DNA of 64,000 nucleotides, from positions 17,050,001 to 17,114,000 of the forward strand of contig CM114275.1 of the NCBI GenBank assembly GCA_050084515.1, written 5' to 3'. Shown here one piece after another: positions 24,501 to 34,124 of this stretch (its first letter is position 1; the number at the start of each line of letters is the position of its first letter). Source of the DNA: Blasia pusilla (Eukaryota > Marchantiophyta > Marchantiopsida > Blasiales). Position numbers and translations under genes: made by a program. The notes beneath the pieces are model-generated. The model was given only the letters and a program-made list of their open reading frames with translations. It did not search any database and was not told where the DNA came from.

Positions 24501-25766
24501 AGTGGAGGATTTCTGACAGAACAATCAGGTGTGAGGGTGGAATGATTGCCATAGTAAGCTACAAGGATGTGCGTGGTACAACTTTCATCGGGGATGGGGA
24601 ATGATCCGGAGTTAAACCTATGGTCAGACCAGCGTCCGATTAATGTGCGTTTGGAGAAAGTGTTGAGGCTGTAATTTGAGCGATGATTCCTGTTTGCATG
24701 GAGACTGGGTAAAGATTATCGTGCGCCAACATTGGAATGGGAAGAACTCATGTGGTAGGTAGTGGCAATATTCAACGGTGGAGTTGATTTTGTTGGCGAT
24801 TGAGCTTGATGAGAAGTGAGGCAGAAAAGGGGGCGAGAAGGAAGTCGTTCTAGCTGTTGAAGGGAGCCATAGGAATACAATTTTGAACCCATGGATAAAC
24901 ACAATCCGACATATGGAGGTGTAAGTGTCCGATACACAGTATCAGTAAAGAAGAGTCAACATTGGGCACAAGTGGAGATTCCGGCCGAGTCTTGTTTGAT
25001 CAAATAAGCCATCACACACTTTTGGGGCCGAATTCAAAATGTGGATGATATTTGTGAGTGGCAATTGGACAATATCGATTGGAAAAGGATTGGAGAATTA
25101 TTACTAGTCGCATGCCAATACCGATTGTGACTTACATGGGAACTTCATCATCAAGTAGTTATGGCCCTTATAGACACTCCCATCTTCTTTTTCTTTCCAT
25201 CTACGCTATCCACTTGTGTTTACTTATTACTTTCTCTCCCACCCTTCTCAAAGGGCCGCACAATGGTTTCTAGTGGCCGTAGTGTAGTAATGAGTATGGT
25301 CATGTAGGTTGATTGATTAGAAAAGTTAGGAAAGAAGGTGGATGGATGAAAAAAAAATTAACACGTTTGGTTTTTGTAGAAATTAAAATATTCATGCAAC
25401 ATGACTTTTTGCATGGAAGGGAGTGACATCAACACCATGACGGGGTAAATATAAATATGTGATCAGTTGACGAGATCACAATGGTGATCAATAGGTTTAG
25501 ACCTCGTGCGTGCGTGGGCGTGTGTAAGTAGCGCTTGTCGTAGCCTTGTGACTATAGACCCCGCGCCTTGGTTGGAAAGTGCTTGAGACTCAGATGGGTG
25601 TAGAAAGAAAAGAAGTGAAAATGTACCATATGAGAGGGGAGAGACACTCTCATATAGTGTGAGTGTTGATCAAACAACGTGTTCTTGCGGAGCTTCCAAT
25701 TTTCAACCAAGAAACTCTTCGCCATACCATCTTCTTTACTTGATTGGGATCCCTAATAGACATTAC
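21517..25766. other. intergenic, nothing recognised
   Basis: A 4.2-kb stretch with no open frame over about 85 codons that shows a family motif. It holds the presumed 3' untranslated region of the CAF-like gene at its left edge. The middle (22.6-25.0 kb) is richer in G on the + strand and could be a very old element, but I could not identify one. Confidence 0.45.
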
Positions 25767-26078
25767 TTACCAGTGCAATAACTTTGGGCAATGAATCAAG
25801 GCTATTGACATGTGGAACAATTTTGGTGTTACCTGTTTAGCAATATTAGCATATGCTCTTGTTCTATGTGTTGTGAATTCTGCGCATGAGACCAAGTAAT
25901 GACTAGAGGTTTCATCCCCATCATCATACAAGCCGCAAGAGTTTAGTTGTGTTCCCATTCTTCTTTTCTTATGTTTCAAGGGACTTGATGGAAAAAAATG
26001 GAAGGACCTTCTTTTCATTAAACTTGAACTTGAGTTGGGTGACCAAGCAAGCAAGGGTAGATACACCTTGGGAATCAT
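25767..26078 (-). pseudogene. LINE ORF2 C-terminal remnant (finger-like motif)
   Basis: The - strand frame includes CGLYDDGDETSSHYLVSCAE and then HRTRAYANIAK. This resembles the C-x2-C...H...C finger near the C-terminus of plant LINE ORF2 proteins (CxLCxxxxET..HLLxxC). The second Cys is replaced. The fragment is isolated and looks old. It differs from the LINE fragment at 30311-30723, so it is probably another family. Confidence 0.55.
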
Positions 26079-26892
26079 ATGTACAAAAGTTCAGCTCGGG
26101 TGAAATAGTTCTTCATGGGTCATGCCTTGAGATTTCAAGATGATATACAATCAAGAGAGAGAGAGGTCAGATATTTTGGGGGTGGTATTCTGGAAGGATG
26201 AAAAGTCCCTCTTAAAAAGATCCTTAACCTCTCTTCAAAATTTTCTTCTATTTCTTAATATTCTCCTCTACATTAAATGCAAGAAATGTTCAGAAGAGAG
26301 TTACTAGTGGACCTAGTTGGGGCATAAACCGACTTCATTTTTTCAAACCAGGGTATGAAGATGGAAATGTGAAGAACACTTTAGAAATGCTTAAATCACG
26401 CTTTGTGTAAGCCATATTTACTCAAGTAGGAGGGTATTTTAGGGTTTAGGGTACCATCAAGAGGGGTTTGTTCAATGCAAAACTATAAGAAATGGATACT
26501 AAACATGGACTTGGACTTGGAAGAGAGGGTAGAAAATTTTGATTAGGCCAAAACATAAGGAGTAAATAACGATTTGGGGTTGGAAGAGTCCAATGAAGGA
26601 AATGAAAACTAAAGATGGAATTGCCAAAATCAGTTCAGGAAAATTGAAGTGGAGTGTGATAAATGACAGACCTTTGAAGTTAGTCCTGAAACTCATCAGA
26701 ATCCCACAAGTTGTAGGACATGAGAAGGGAAGGCAAAGAAACAACATCCTAGAAAATCAGATGTTAACAAAGTATGGTTTGAATATGATAAAGGAATGAG
26801 AGGGACTACTTCAAACGTTCTTGTCACAAAGCGAGTACCAACAACTTGGAAAATTCTTTGAACAACAACAAAAATAAAAATCCTTTAGACAG
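26079..26892. other. intergenic, nothing recognised
   Basis: AT-rich sequence with short open frames only. No domain, terminal repeat or RNA gene recognised. Confidence 0.45.
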
Positions 26893-27775
26893 GCAACCTG
26901 TTGAAAACCGATAGGTTGAGTGTCGGAATGCTTCTCTTGAAAATGTTGTTGCACTTCCAAAATATGACAATTTCCAAAAGATTGGCAAGACATAAAAACA
27001 CAGAGCTAAGAAATAAAAGAATGAGAGGAGAAGAAAAAAAATCATCCAGACATGCAACCCGTTAGAATCTGACAAGTCGTAAGGCATAAAAAGTGCAGAA
27101 AACCATGAAAAATCAGAGGCCAGAATATAAAATTGAGGATTGAGAGGTAAAGAGATAAGCATTCAAACATGCAACCTTTCGGAATCCATAAGGTTACAAG
27201 ACATCAAAAGGGAAGAAATTCTTGCAACACATGAAAAATATAAGGTAAGAAAAAAGAAAGAGAGAACAAAATTATTAGAAAGATAATCATCCAAACATGC
27301 AACCTGTTACAATCCGAAAAGATGCATGACATGAGAAGTAGAGAAAGAGTTGTGAGACATGACTGAAAAGAGATTAGAAAAAAAAAATGAGAGGAAAAGA
27401 AAGACAATCATCCAGACATGCAACTTGTCGTAATCCGATAAGTTGGAATTCATAACCAATGAAGAAAGAGTTGTAAGGCAAGACCAATCACGGGCAAGGA
27501 AAGAAAATGAAGAAATGAGAGGAAAAGAGAGATTAGCATTTAGACTTGCAACCTGTCAGAATCTGACACATTGCAAGCCATAACAATTGCAAAATTCGAG
27601 GAAACAACTTGTAAAACAAGAGAGATGATATACAAATAAAGAAATGATAGGGAATTGATAGGGTCCATTCAAATATGCAACACGTCGGAATTTGACATGT
27701 TGAAAGTAGTGCCAAAAACCATATTGGGAAGAGTAGAAAATCAAATTTCAACCTATCAGAATCAGTTAGCTCCAT
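26893..27775. repeat. array of imperfect 27-bp palindromes spaced about 120-130 bp
   Basis: A motif close to GCAACCTGTCGGAATCCGACAAGTTGC, an inverted repeat about a central AATC, occurs at about 26893, 27054, 27171, 27299, 27420, 27548 and 27677, with a half copy near 27748. Spacings are about 161, 117, 128, 121, 128 and 129 bp. Each is usually preceded by a phrase like ATCATCCAGACAT and followed by a short variable stretch and an A-rich GAAAGAGAGAG-type spacer. The copy at 27548 pairs 11 of 13 arm bases. The array looks like an old tandem repeat whose palindromic core has decayed more slowly. Confidence 0.75.
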
Positions 27776-27829
27776 GGCCATTCAAACATAGATCCAAGGA
27801 AGCTTGAGAAGTATATCCAAATCTTTTAT

Positions 27830-29040
27830 TAAAATCTATTTAATTGGAAGTCGGATAATTACATTAAATTTCCTCAACTAATAACTCTAGTCTATGATCT
27901 CTTCCGCCTCGTCACCTATAAAATTGTTCCTAACTCTCATCAGTTCCTATACAATCGACTTCCTTGGGCTAACTAATGGCTCTTCTTGAAGATTGTAGAT
28001 GGGGATTGAGAAAGAAGGAGAATTTGAGAGTCTTGCCCTCCTAGGTGCACTATATCAATCCCATGTGATTCGAGATATCTAACGATGCCTCCCTGACAAG
28101 TAATCTTGTTTGCTCTGCAAAGTGCAACCCATCTTGAATTAACATGTGTTCCTCTGATCTTGCTTTCACATAGAGTGATTTAAGCATGTCCAAAGCAGGC
28201 TTCACATTTCCAACTTCACATCCTCGTATGAGAAAATAAGGTTAGTTTTTGCCCCAATCTAGTCCACTTAGATTTCTCTTCTAAATATTTCTTGCATTTG
28301 AAGTAGAGGGGAATCTTAAAAAATAGAAGAAAGTTTTGAAGAAAGGTTAAGGATTTTGTTCTTTGGTTTTTAAGAGAGATTCTCTTCTCTCCCTCTCTCC
28401 TGCCAAAATACAAGCCCCCAAAACTACTAGTACCCAACTCCAAAATGCTTCTTAAACCAACACACTCACTTATCAAAAGAGCTCTTCTAGAATCACGCTC
28501 GGCTTTGCCGGGATGATTGTTGGAATGACAAGCATTGATGATGGTATTACCACCAATGGCTCAATTACAGTTGTAATTTTCCTAGGAGGCGACTTGTAAA
28601 CTCCAAGGTGCCTCTTGTAATCAAGCTTAGCCTCCTAGAAAAGGCCAAACAACACACTCCTTGACTCTAGGCAGATGATGTTTTGTTCGCTCTACCAGAC
28701 GGCTCTAACACTCGCCCCCGATAAGCCCACCAAATCCAACACCTAATCTCCAAGACGCAAGAAGAGCTCCATAAGGGTCTGCATAAGTCTCGGAGTTTTC
28801 TCCCTCCCTCCGAGCAAAGGCATATTGTCTTGAAGTTAAATTTTGGGGGCGAGTTCCATAAACTACTCAATGTAAATCCATTGGAGGAAGGATCAATAAG
28901 ATACTTGACTTGGAAAACCTCAAATCTGTGGTCCGGCCTCACAAAAAAAAATATACATAGGAGTACTTGATATGCGCACAGATAATGGGCACAAGGGAAT
29001 GCTAGCATGTATTCAAAAAAGAAAGAGTGAGTTCTTTCTC
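27830..29040. other. intergenic, nothing recognised
   Basis: No supported gene. Several - strand frames of 60-160 codons exist but carry no recognisable motif. Confidence 0.4.
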
Positions 29041-29043
29041 CAC

Positions 29044-29316
29044 GCAACCCAACGGATTTCAACAGTTTGCAAGGGTAAGGTTGAAGCTTATACAAGTTAT
29101 TGGATAGTGTCCACAGAAAAATCATGAGTAATGTGTCGGATTTTGATGGGTTGCTCTTCACATTCCAAAAAACTGGATTTGCAATCTTTCGGAATCAAAC
29201 AGGTTGCACAAAACCAAGTACTTTGAGAACTTTCAGTACCAAATACTTTCAGTACTTTTGGAACTTGCGATTCCACAAAAACCGGATTTGCAGCACGTTA
29301 GATTTTGACGGCTTGT
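29044..29316. repeat. second cluster of the 27-bp palindrome
   Basis: More degraded copies of the same palindromic motif lie at about 29044 (GCAACCCAACGGATTTCAAC), 29131, 29181 (GCAATCTTTCGGAATCAAAC) and 29290, now spaced about 50-110 bp apart. Confidence 0.55.
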
Positions 29317-29669
29317 AGAAAATAAATAAAACATATTTTTTTGCAAAAATAAGATCTTTGCAGAAAACAATCAAAACCAAGTTTTTGGGAAAAAATCAAA
29401 GATGTTTAGTCGACTTACTCAAACTTGATTTGTAGGAGACCTCATAGGGTAGTCATTCTTGACTATCCAAGACTGTGCCATTTGCCACTTAAGTGATCTC
29501 CTCACACTTTGCAAGTTCAAGAACTCATCTTGCTTCCTCTAGTCAAATCTAAAAAGAATCCCGTGTCACTCATATATGGGTTCACGAAGGAGAATATCAA
29601 TGTGATCTCGTCATAAGTGAGGGGTTCGTTCCCATCCAATACAATGTCGCGTGAATTATCGTCATATAG
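29317..29669. other. intergenic, nothing recognised
   Basis: AT-rich DNA between the palindrome cluster and the LINE ORF1 remnant. It may include the degraded 5' part of that LINE. Confidence 0.4.
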
Positions 29670-30275
29670 GTGTTGAAAGATAGCTCTAGTGTGATGCTAG
29701 ATCTTTCCAAATCTGTTGCGGATGTTCAAGAGAAGGCATCATCATTAGCGACTACTCCCACTAGTTCAGGATTACATGAGGTTGTTGAAACTTTAGAAGT
29801 AAAAATGAAATCTTATGTTGAAGCTACAAAGGTTGCTCATATCTTTTTTTTTTGTCAAGAGCAAGAGATAGAAAAAGAAAACCAATTTGCATGTAGGAAG
29901 AATTAGAGAATCTCAGGATTTCCAGAATTAGAGAACAAAGAGGTGAAGAGTGGTGTCACAAAATTTTTGGTTGATACACTTCATGTTCACAACCCGAACT
30001 TGGCTCAAGATTTCCGTATTGGGAAAACGGGGATACATCCTCATGCTATTCTAGTTAAGTTTGTTGATCAAACTCAACATGATACTACCATGGCTAACAA
30101 GGTCATTCTCCAAGGATGGAGAATATGGTTGGATCCTGATCTTACACCTCTACAAGTTATAGCTAGGAGAAAGGAGCTTGCAAAGGTGAAAGAGGCTCAA
30201 GAAGCAGACTTTATTGGATTTCTACGCGATGGTCGAGCAATTATTACCCAGAGAAAGAGAGACTTATCAACCTAG
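29670..30275 (+). pseudogene. LINE ORF1 (coiled coil, RRM-like domain, C-terminal domain), one in-frame stop
   Basis: One reading frame of about 200 codons is broken by a single TAG (29904-29906). Upstream it has a coiled-coil-like segment (VADVQEKASSLA, VETLEVKMKSYVEA). Across and after the stop it reads RISGFPE, then FRIGKTGIHPHAILVKFVD, then WLDPDLTPLQVIARRKELAK and FLRDGRAI. This order of blocks is that of L1-type ORF1 proteins, nucleic-acid-binding chaperones that package LINE RNA. The frame then runs almost directly into the C-terminus of ORF2 at 30311, so most of ORF2 is deleted in this copy. Confidence 0.75.
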
Positions 30276-30310
30276 CAATCCAAGGAGCTGAGAGTGTTGA
30301 TATGGAATAA

Positions 30311-30723
30311 ATGCTCTTCCGTCATATTATCGCACGACGTAGAACTGGGTCTCATAGGCTAGGAATTGAGGAAGGACGATGGTTTAATATTGATAGAAGT
30401 GAACGAATTTGTAGGTTATGTGACGGAGAAAATATTGAGGATGAAGAGCATGTGTTTGTTATATGTCCAAAGTATGAAGAGATTAGACTAGCTCATAAAA
30501 TAGATATGGAGAATTTCTATTCTTTACTACAGCTAGTGCTTTATGATTTAGGTTGTTATATTAGGGACGTCATTATTCATCGCTCAAGTGCTCTAGGCAG
30601 TAGCTAGGAGAAGGTCTTTAGGATCTTTTTCCGGGTCAGTGAATGAATGACTTGTAATGTGTTTTTCAGCCTTTTGACCCTATGAGTCCCATGGGCTTGA
30701 TCTATTTACCATTTACCATTTAT
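30311..30723 (+). mobile_element. LINE ORF2 C-terminal end and 3' terminus with ATTTACC repeats
   Basis: The frame 30311-30607 ends in RICRLCDGENIEDEEHVFVI followed by CPKYEEIR, the C-x2-C...H...C finger typical of LINE ORF2 C-termini. A 3' untranslated stretch follows (CTCTAGGCAGTAGCTAGGAG, CCTTTTGACCCTATGAGTCC, GGCTTGATCTATTTACC). It terminates in short ATTTACC repeats (30705-30723) instead of poly-A. The same 3' end recurs on the - strand at 42301-42395 and 53504-53655, which defines the family's 3' terminus. Confidence 0.8.
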
Positions 30724-30739
30724 AGGCGGCCTTTCAACA

Positions 30740-31300
30740 ACAAAGTATGTGAGTGCTCGACCAATTTGGGAGGTTTCGTACATCATCAATATGTTGGAAA
30801 CTTGGGAACATGAGAGCAATACTATTGCAGAGATGCAAGGGTTTACTTTGGTGGATCAACATGGAACAAAAGAAGGCAACGTGCAAGAAGGGATTATGGC
30901 GGTATTGCTACTTTCATCACGTCTCAATTTCTACCTCTCATACATCTAGAAGATCAAGACATCGGGGACCAATATTATTGGCTACATCTTGGTTTGGTTG
31001 GGGGATCTTATTTTTATCTGCCAGTTTGTTATTTTGCACCACTATCCATGCATATCTACTCACCATGCATTTGCAATCGGACTCAACCGTTCCATTGACT
31101 TATTGGGGATGTTCTCAAATATCAAAGCAAAGGTGAAGTCTTTCTAGTTGGGGATTTCAATGCTTGCACACATACTACTCAATTTACCCAATTCACTCAG
31201 TCCTTGACTTCTCCTCTTCTCAAAAAACTGGAGGATGGTTTACCGTCTAGAATCTCTTCAGATCTTTCTACAAATCCTTTGAAAGAATATTTTTTTGTCT
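30740..31300 (+). pseudogene. LINE apurinic-type endonuclease fragment
   Basis: Across frameshifts the + strand carries LETWEHESNTIAEMQGF near its start. It later reads YFYLPVCYFAP, DVLKYQSKGEVFLVGDFNAC and a Thr-rich tail (to about 31200). GDFNA is the diagnostic block of the LINE endonuclease-exonuclease-phosphatase domain that nicks target DNA. The fragment begins right after the ATTTACC tail of the preceding LINE and stops where the gypsy relic begins (about 31313). It is too broken to be functional. Confidence 0.7.
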
Positions 31301-31312
31301 TTCGTAGCCACT

Positions 31313-31912
31313 TGTAATGCAAGGTGCATCAGTATGCACCTCGAACGGTTTGTCGAACTCCAACAGTATCAGCATTGGCTCCTACGATAGGATCTCCTTG
31401 ACTCGGCTGAACATCTCATTCACTTCTTGAGTCTAGAATGTGTTAGCAAACTTCGTGGTCCAATCAATGAGTGGTCTCACTATTCCCGAAAAGCTCATGA
31501 CATAAGTCTGGTAAAATTGAACCGTGCCGATGAACCTCCTCATTCTTTTCACTGTAGAAGGCGGCTTCCACTCAGAAATCGCTTTCACCTTATCCATATC
31601 CAGACTTATTCCATGAACGCTCACCACTTGACCCAAGAACTAGATCTTGCGCAATCCGAACTCACTCTTTCCCATATTCGCATACAACTTGTTTGCCCTT
31701 AGTTTCAACAAGACCGCTCTTAAGTGTCGAGCGTGCTCCTCTAGTGACTTCGAATAGATGACTATGTCATCAATGTAGATAATCATGTAATTATCCGTCT
31801 TCTTGTGAATAATAGAGTTCATCAATATGATGAACGTTGGAGGCACATTACAAAAACCAAAGGGCATCACTACAAACTCGAACGAGCCATATCTCATTTG
31901 ACACGCAGTCTC
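31313..31912 (-). pseudogene. Ty3/gypsy reverse transcriptase, 3' half (split by the 9.8-kb insertion)
   Basis: The - strand carries RYGSFEFVVMPFGF, YMIIYIDDIVIYSKSLEEHA (the RT active site YIDD) and FGLRKI, then GISLDMDKVKAISEWKPPST and FIGTVQFYQ. It finally reaches FEVHTDA, the start of RNase H, near 31330. It continues the frame of 41743-42300, from which it is separated by the element at 31913-41742. Joining the two flanks with one copy of the 4-bp duplication restores the frame exactly between EKT and RYG. It is otherwise truncated in RNase H. This family differs in sequence from the inserted element. Confidence 0.85.
31909..31912. repeat. target-site duplication AGTC, left copy
   Basis: AGTC here and at 41743-41746 flank the 9830-bp element. 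Removing the element and one copy restores the host gypsy RT frame. Confidence 0.9.
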
Positions 31913-32017
31913 TCGTGCGAATCCACATCGTCATACAACATACATCGCTGACATACCATACTCACATACATACATAACATAGACGAGAGCATCCACAAAC
32001 ACAAGTGTACCACAACT
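31913..32017 (-). repeat. terminal segment B2 (distal 3' end of the element)
   Basis: A 105-bp copy of the B segment, matching B1 (32385-32491) and the right part of the solo insertion (58041-58146). It ends at the AGTC duplication. Its outermost bases read TCTCGTGCG on the + strand where the other copies have TGTCGTGCG. Confidence 0.85.
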
Positions 32018-32382
32018 GAAATCCGTGAACGACCTACTGTCATAAAATACGTATACAATCACATACAATCGAGCCAAACCCACTCCACGATGGGAGAATC
32101 TAGGTCGAAGCTTGCGGGAAACACCATAGCCAAGAGCTCTACTCACTACCAAGGCTAACTCCCAACGCAACAGGCTCAACTCAAAGAATCGATCGTTCTT
32201 TGAGTGCACTCCACCTTATATCCTCCAACCTAAGAGCGGGCCCTCTGGGAAAGTCACCCCAACTCGAGTAACCCCAACCCTATGTATGAAACCGCATCTC
32301 TACCAAGCCACTACGGTCCTACATAAGGAATGGCCTCTACTAGCACACTATACTCTACAACATAATCCGTATGGTCATGACA
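32018..32382 (-). repeat. terminal segment A2
   Basis: A 365-bp copy of the A segment, matching A1 (41376-41742). On the sense strand it starts TGTCATGACCATACGG and ends CACGGATTTCA. It is joined directly to B2 and separated from B1 by the dinucleotide GC, forming the palindrome GACAGCTGTC (32379-32388). Confidence 0.87.
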
Positions 32383-32384
32383 GC

Positions 32385-32491
32385 TGTCGTGCGAATCCAC
32401 ATCGTTATACAACATACATCGCTGACATACCATACTCACATACATATATAACATAGACGAGAGCATCCACAAACAAAAGTGTACCATAACT
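32385..32491 (-). repeat. terminal segment B1, adjacent to the polypurine tract
   Basis: A 107-bp segment that on the sense strand starts GTTATGGTACACTT right after a G-run and ends GGATTCGCACGACA. It is the same sequence as B2. Exactly this segment is absent downstream of A1 at the 5' end. Confidence 0.85.
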
Positions 32492-32505
32492 CGCCCCCCT
32501 AACTG
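32492..32505 (-). promoter_or_regulatory. probable polypurine tract (plus-strand primer)
   Basis: Sense strand TTAGGGGGGCGA lies immediately before B1. A purine run abutting the 3' repeat is the expected plus-strand primer site of LTR-type retrotransposons. It is short and contains one C, so the assignment is moderate. Confidence 0.55.
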
Positions 32506-32669
32506 GCGGTTAGGTCCCTCTAACTCCCAGGTAGCCCTATACATCTACTACATGCTATACACCTTCTTGGGTGCCCGAATCAGAAGGCCGGGTGCTAGGT
32601 TGCCCCATCGTTAGTCGCACATCTGTAATCCATATCATGCAAAGATCAAGTCATCTACCTCTCCTAAGT

Positions 32670-32804
32670 ACATCGAGGACAAACCCACCTTCTAGTAGGA
32701 ACAACATCCATACATGGAGTCAAACACATCATGTGCCAACCCCTAGAACACCAATCACACACCAACATACGGGCTGCGTTACCAGCAGACACACACAACA
32801 TGCA
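32670..32804 (-). pseudogene. PHD zinc finger at the C-terminus of the retrotransposon polyprotein
   Basis: The - strand frame has the full C4HC3 pattern: C-x2-C-x11-C-x2-C-x4-H-x2-C-x14-C-x2-C. It includes MLVCDWCSRGWHMMCLTP and ends RWVCPRC. The Trp two residues before the last Cys pair and the GWH core are typical of PHD fingers that read histone H3 tails, usually by K4 methylation state. It follows the integrase after a linker containing NCAPCHLPN, where chromoviruses carry a chromodomain. All eight zinc ligands are intact. I mark it pseudogene only because the upstream polyprotein is frameshifted. Chromatin-guided integration is an inference from family knowledge. Confidence 0.85.
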
Positions 32805-32956
32805 CCTCAAGCTAGCACGGATCATGGCTAAGCTTGGGTCAACAGTACCATCCACATTTGGAAGATGACATGGCGCACAATTACGCCCATGGTCCTTCCA
32901 AACAACTCCATCACGACCCTCCAACATGAGAACTCCAGAAGCTAACACCTCGGCAC

Positions 32957-34103
32957 TCATAAAATAGTGCGGCCTGCCGTCACATCCAACGTTGTCGGTG
33001 CAATCTGTTGCAAATAGACAAAGTCCCCCACATGGAACCTACGAATCGATGGTCGATAACCTCCACCCCGAATGGTTGCATACCGCAACGTATCCCTGTG
33101 TTGAGCAATGGCAAGATTCTCAAAGGCTGTTGGCATAACTCTCCGAAAGAGCTCGCCTACCGAGAACACACTCTCATCCACATCTCTGGGTCATCAAGGT
33201 TCACCACCTCACTAGACCGACAATTCTTTCTTTGGCAAGTCCGGATCTCGGCGTATAACAGAAAATAAGGTGAGAAGGAAGCCAAGGATGCTTGGCGATG
33301 AACCTATACCCCATGGCTAACCATGGCAATCGAATATCCGGTCTCCAAGATGCCCTTCAGAGGTCATACTCACGCAATGCCCTCTTCACGGTCTGAACCA
33401 CACGCTCAGCCAAACCATCCGCCTCTGGATGATCTCGAGACGTGGTCCGATGATCAATCAACGCCTTGTCACACAAGACCTGAAACTCACCCTGAAACTC
33501 TCTACCCTGGTCGGTCAACACTTCAACTGGTGCACCAAAATGACTAAGCACTCTATCAAGAAACGCATACGCCATTCCCTCACTTGCCTTGTCCGGTAAT
33601 GCCACCAACTCAATCCACTTGGAGAAGTGCTCCACCATCACCAACACATATCGATGATGTCGTACGGTCAACGGTAACGGTCCCACAAAGTCCACACTCC
33701 AACGGTAACCCAACCCCATAATAGGCAAGGGGTGTAATTGTGGTGTAGGGGCATTGAATGATACCCTCACCCGGTCACAAACCATACAACGTGACACCAA
33801 CTGCTGCACCTGAGTATGCATGCCACGCCACCAATACTGGCCAAGGAGTAAGCTATACGTACGCTTTACCCCAAAATGTCCCAACTCCTCATGGGCATGT
33901 CGCACAATGCGACATGCCCATGAGGAGTTTAGGCTCTCTCTCTGAGCCAAATGTGGCACTACTCGTACTCTACTATCCTCCCACACACGGAGAATATGTG
34001 TTCCCTCCAATCGATACCTCTTAGCGCGTTGAAGAACACGGTCTCGCTCCTTGGCACTCACTATGTCTGGCATCCTACTGGTCCGTAGGAACTCCAACAC
34101 CAA
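32957..34103 (-). pseudogene. Ty3/gypsy DDE integrase
   Basis: The frame 34103-33357 has the HHCC finger (HAHEELGHFG, then LVSRCMVCDR) and the catalytic Asp in WSVDFVGPLP. The second Asp is in VLTDQGREF, and HPEADGLAERVVQ supplies the Glu. The C-terminal part continues in another frame at 33181-32957 (VGELFRRVMPTAFENLAIAQ, then FHVGDFVYLQQIAP), so there is a frameshift near 33200-33350. The role is inserting cDNA into chromosomes. Eight extra codons lie just before the HHCC finger, created by a fold-back insertion (33883-33929). The second copy of the family lacks them. Confidence 0.88.
33883..33929. repeat. perfect 22-bp inverted repeat inside integrase
   Basis: AACTCCTCATGGGCATGTCGCA (33883-33904) is followed after CAA by its exact complement (33908-33929). 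Compared with the other family copy (about 58165-58200) the right arm is a 24-bp in-frame insertion, templated by the neighbouring sequence. Confidence 0.9.
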
Positions 34104-34124
34104 CGCATCATCATGAATATCACG

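Noticed and set aside
22761-25273. Short open frames in the 22.7-25.3 kb stretch
   Set aside because: None exceeds about 95 codons or shows a family motif; they switch strand and frame without splice context.
26893-27775. CRISPR-like array of palindromic repeats
   Set aside because: Repeats are too diverged, spacing is over 100 bp and the setting is a plant nuclear genome without cas genes.
28667-29161. A 164-codon - strand open frame
   Set aside because: No recognisable domain, low-complexity segments and no supporting neighbours; likely chance in decayed repeat DNA.
31913-32491. Ordinary tandem of a full LTR and a partial LTR at the 3' end
   Set aside because: It would not explain why exactly the same segment is missing at the 5' end, nor why a purine tract abuts B1 and a primer-like site abuts A1; kept only as an alternative.
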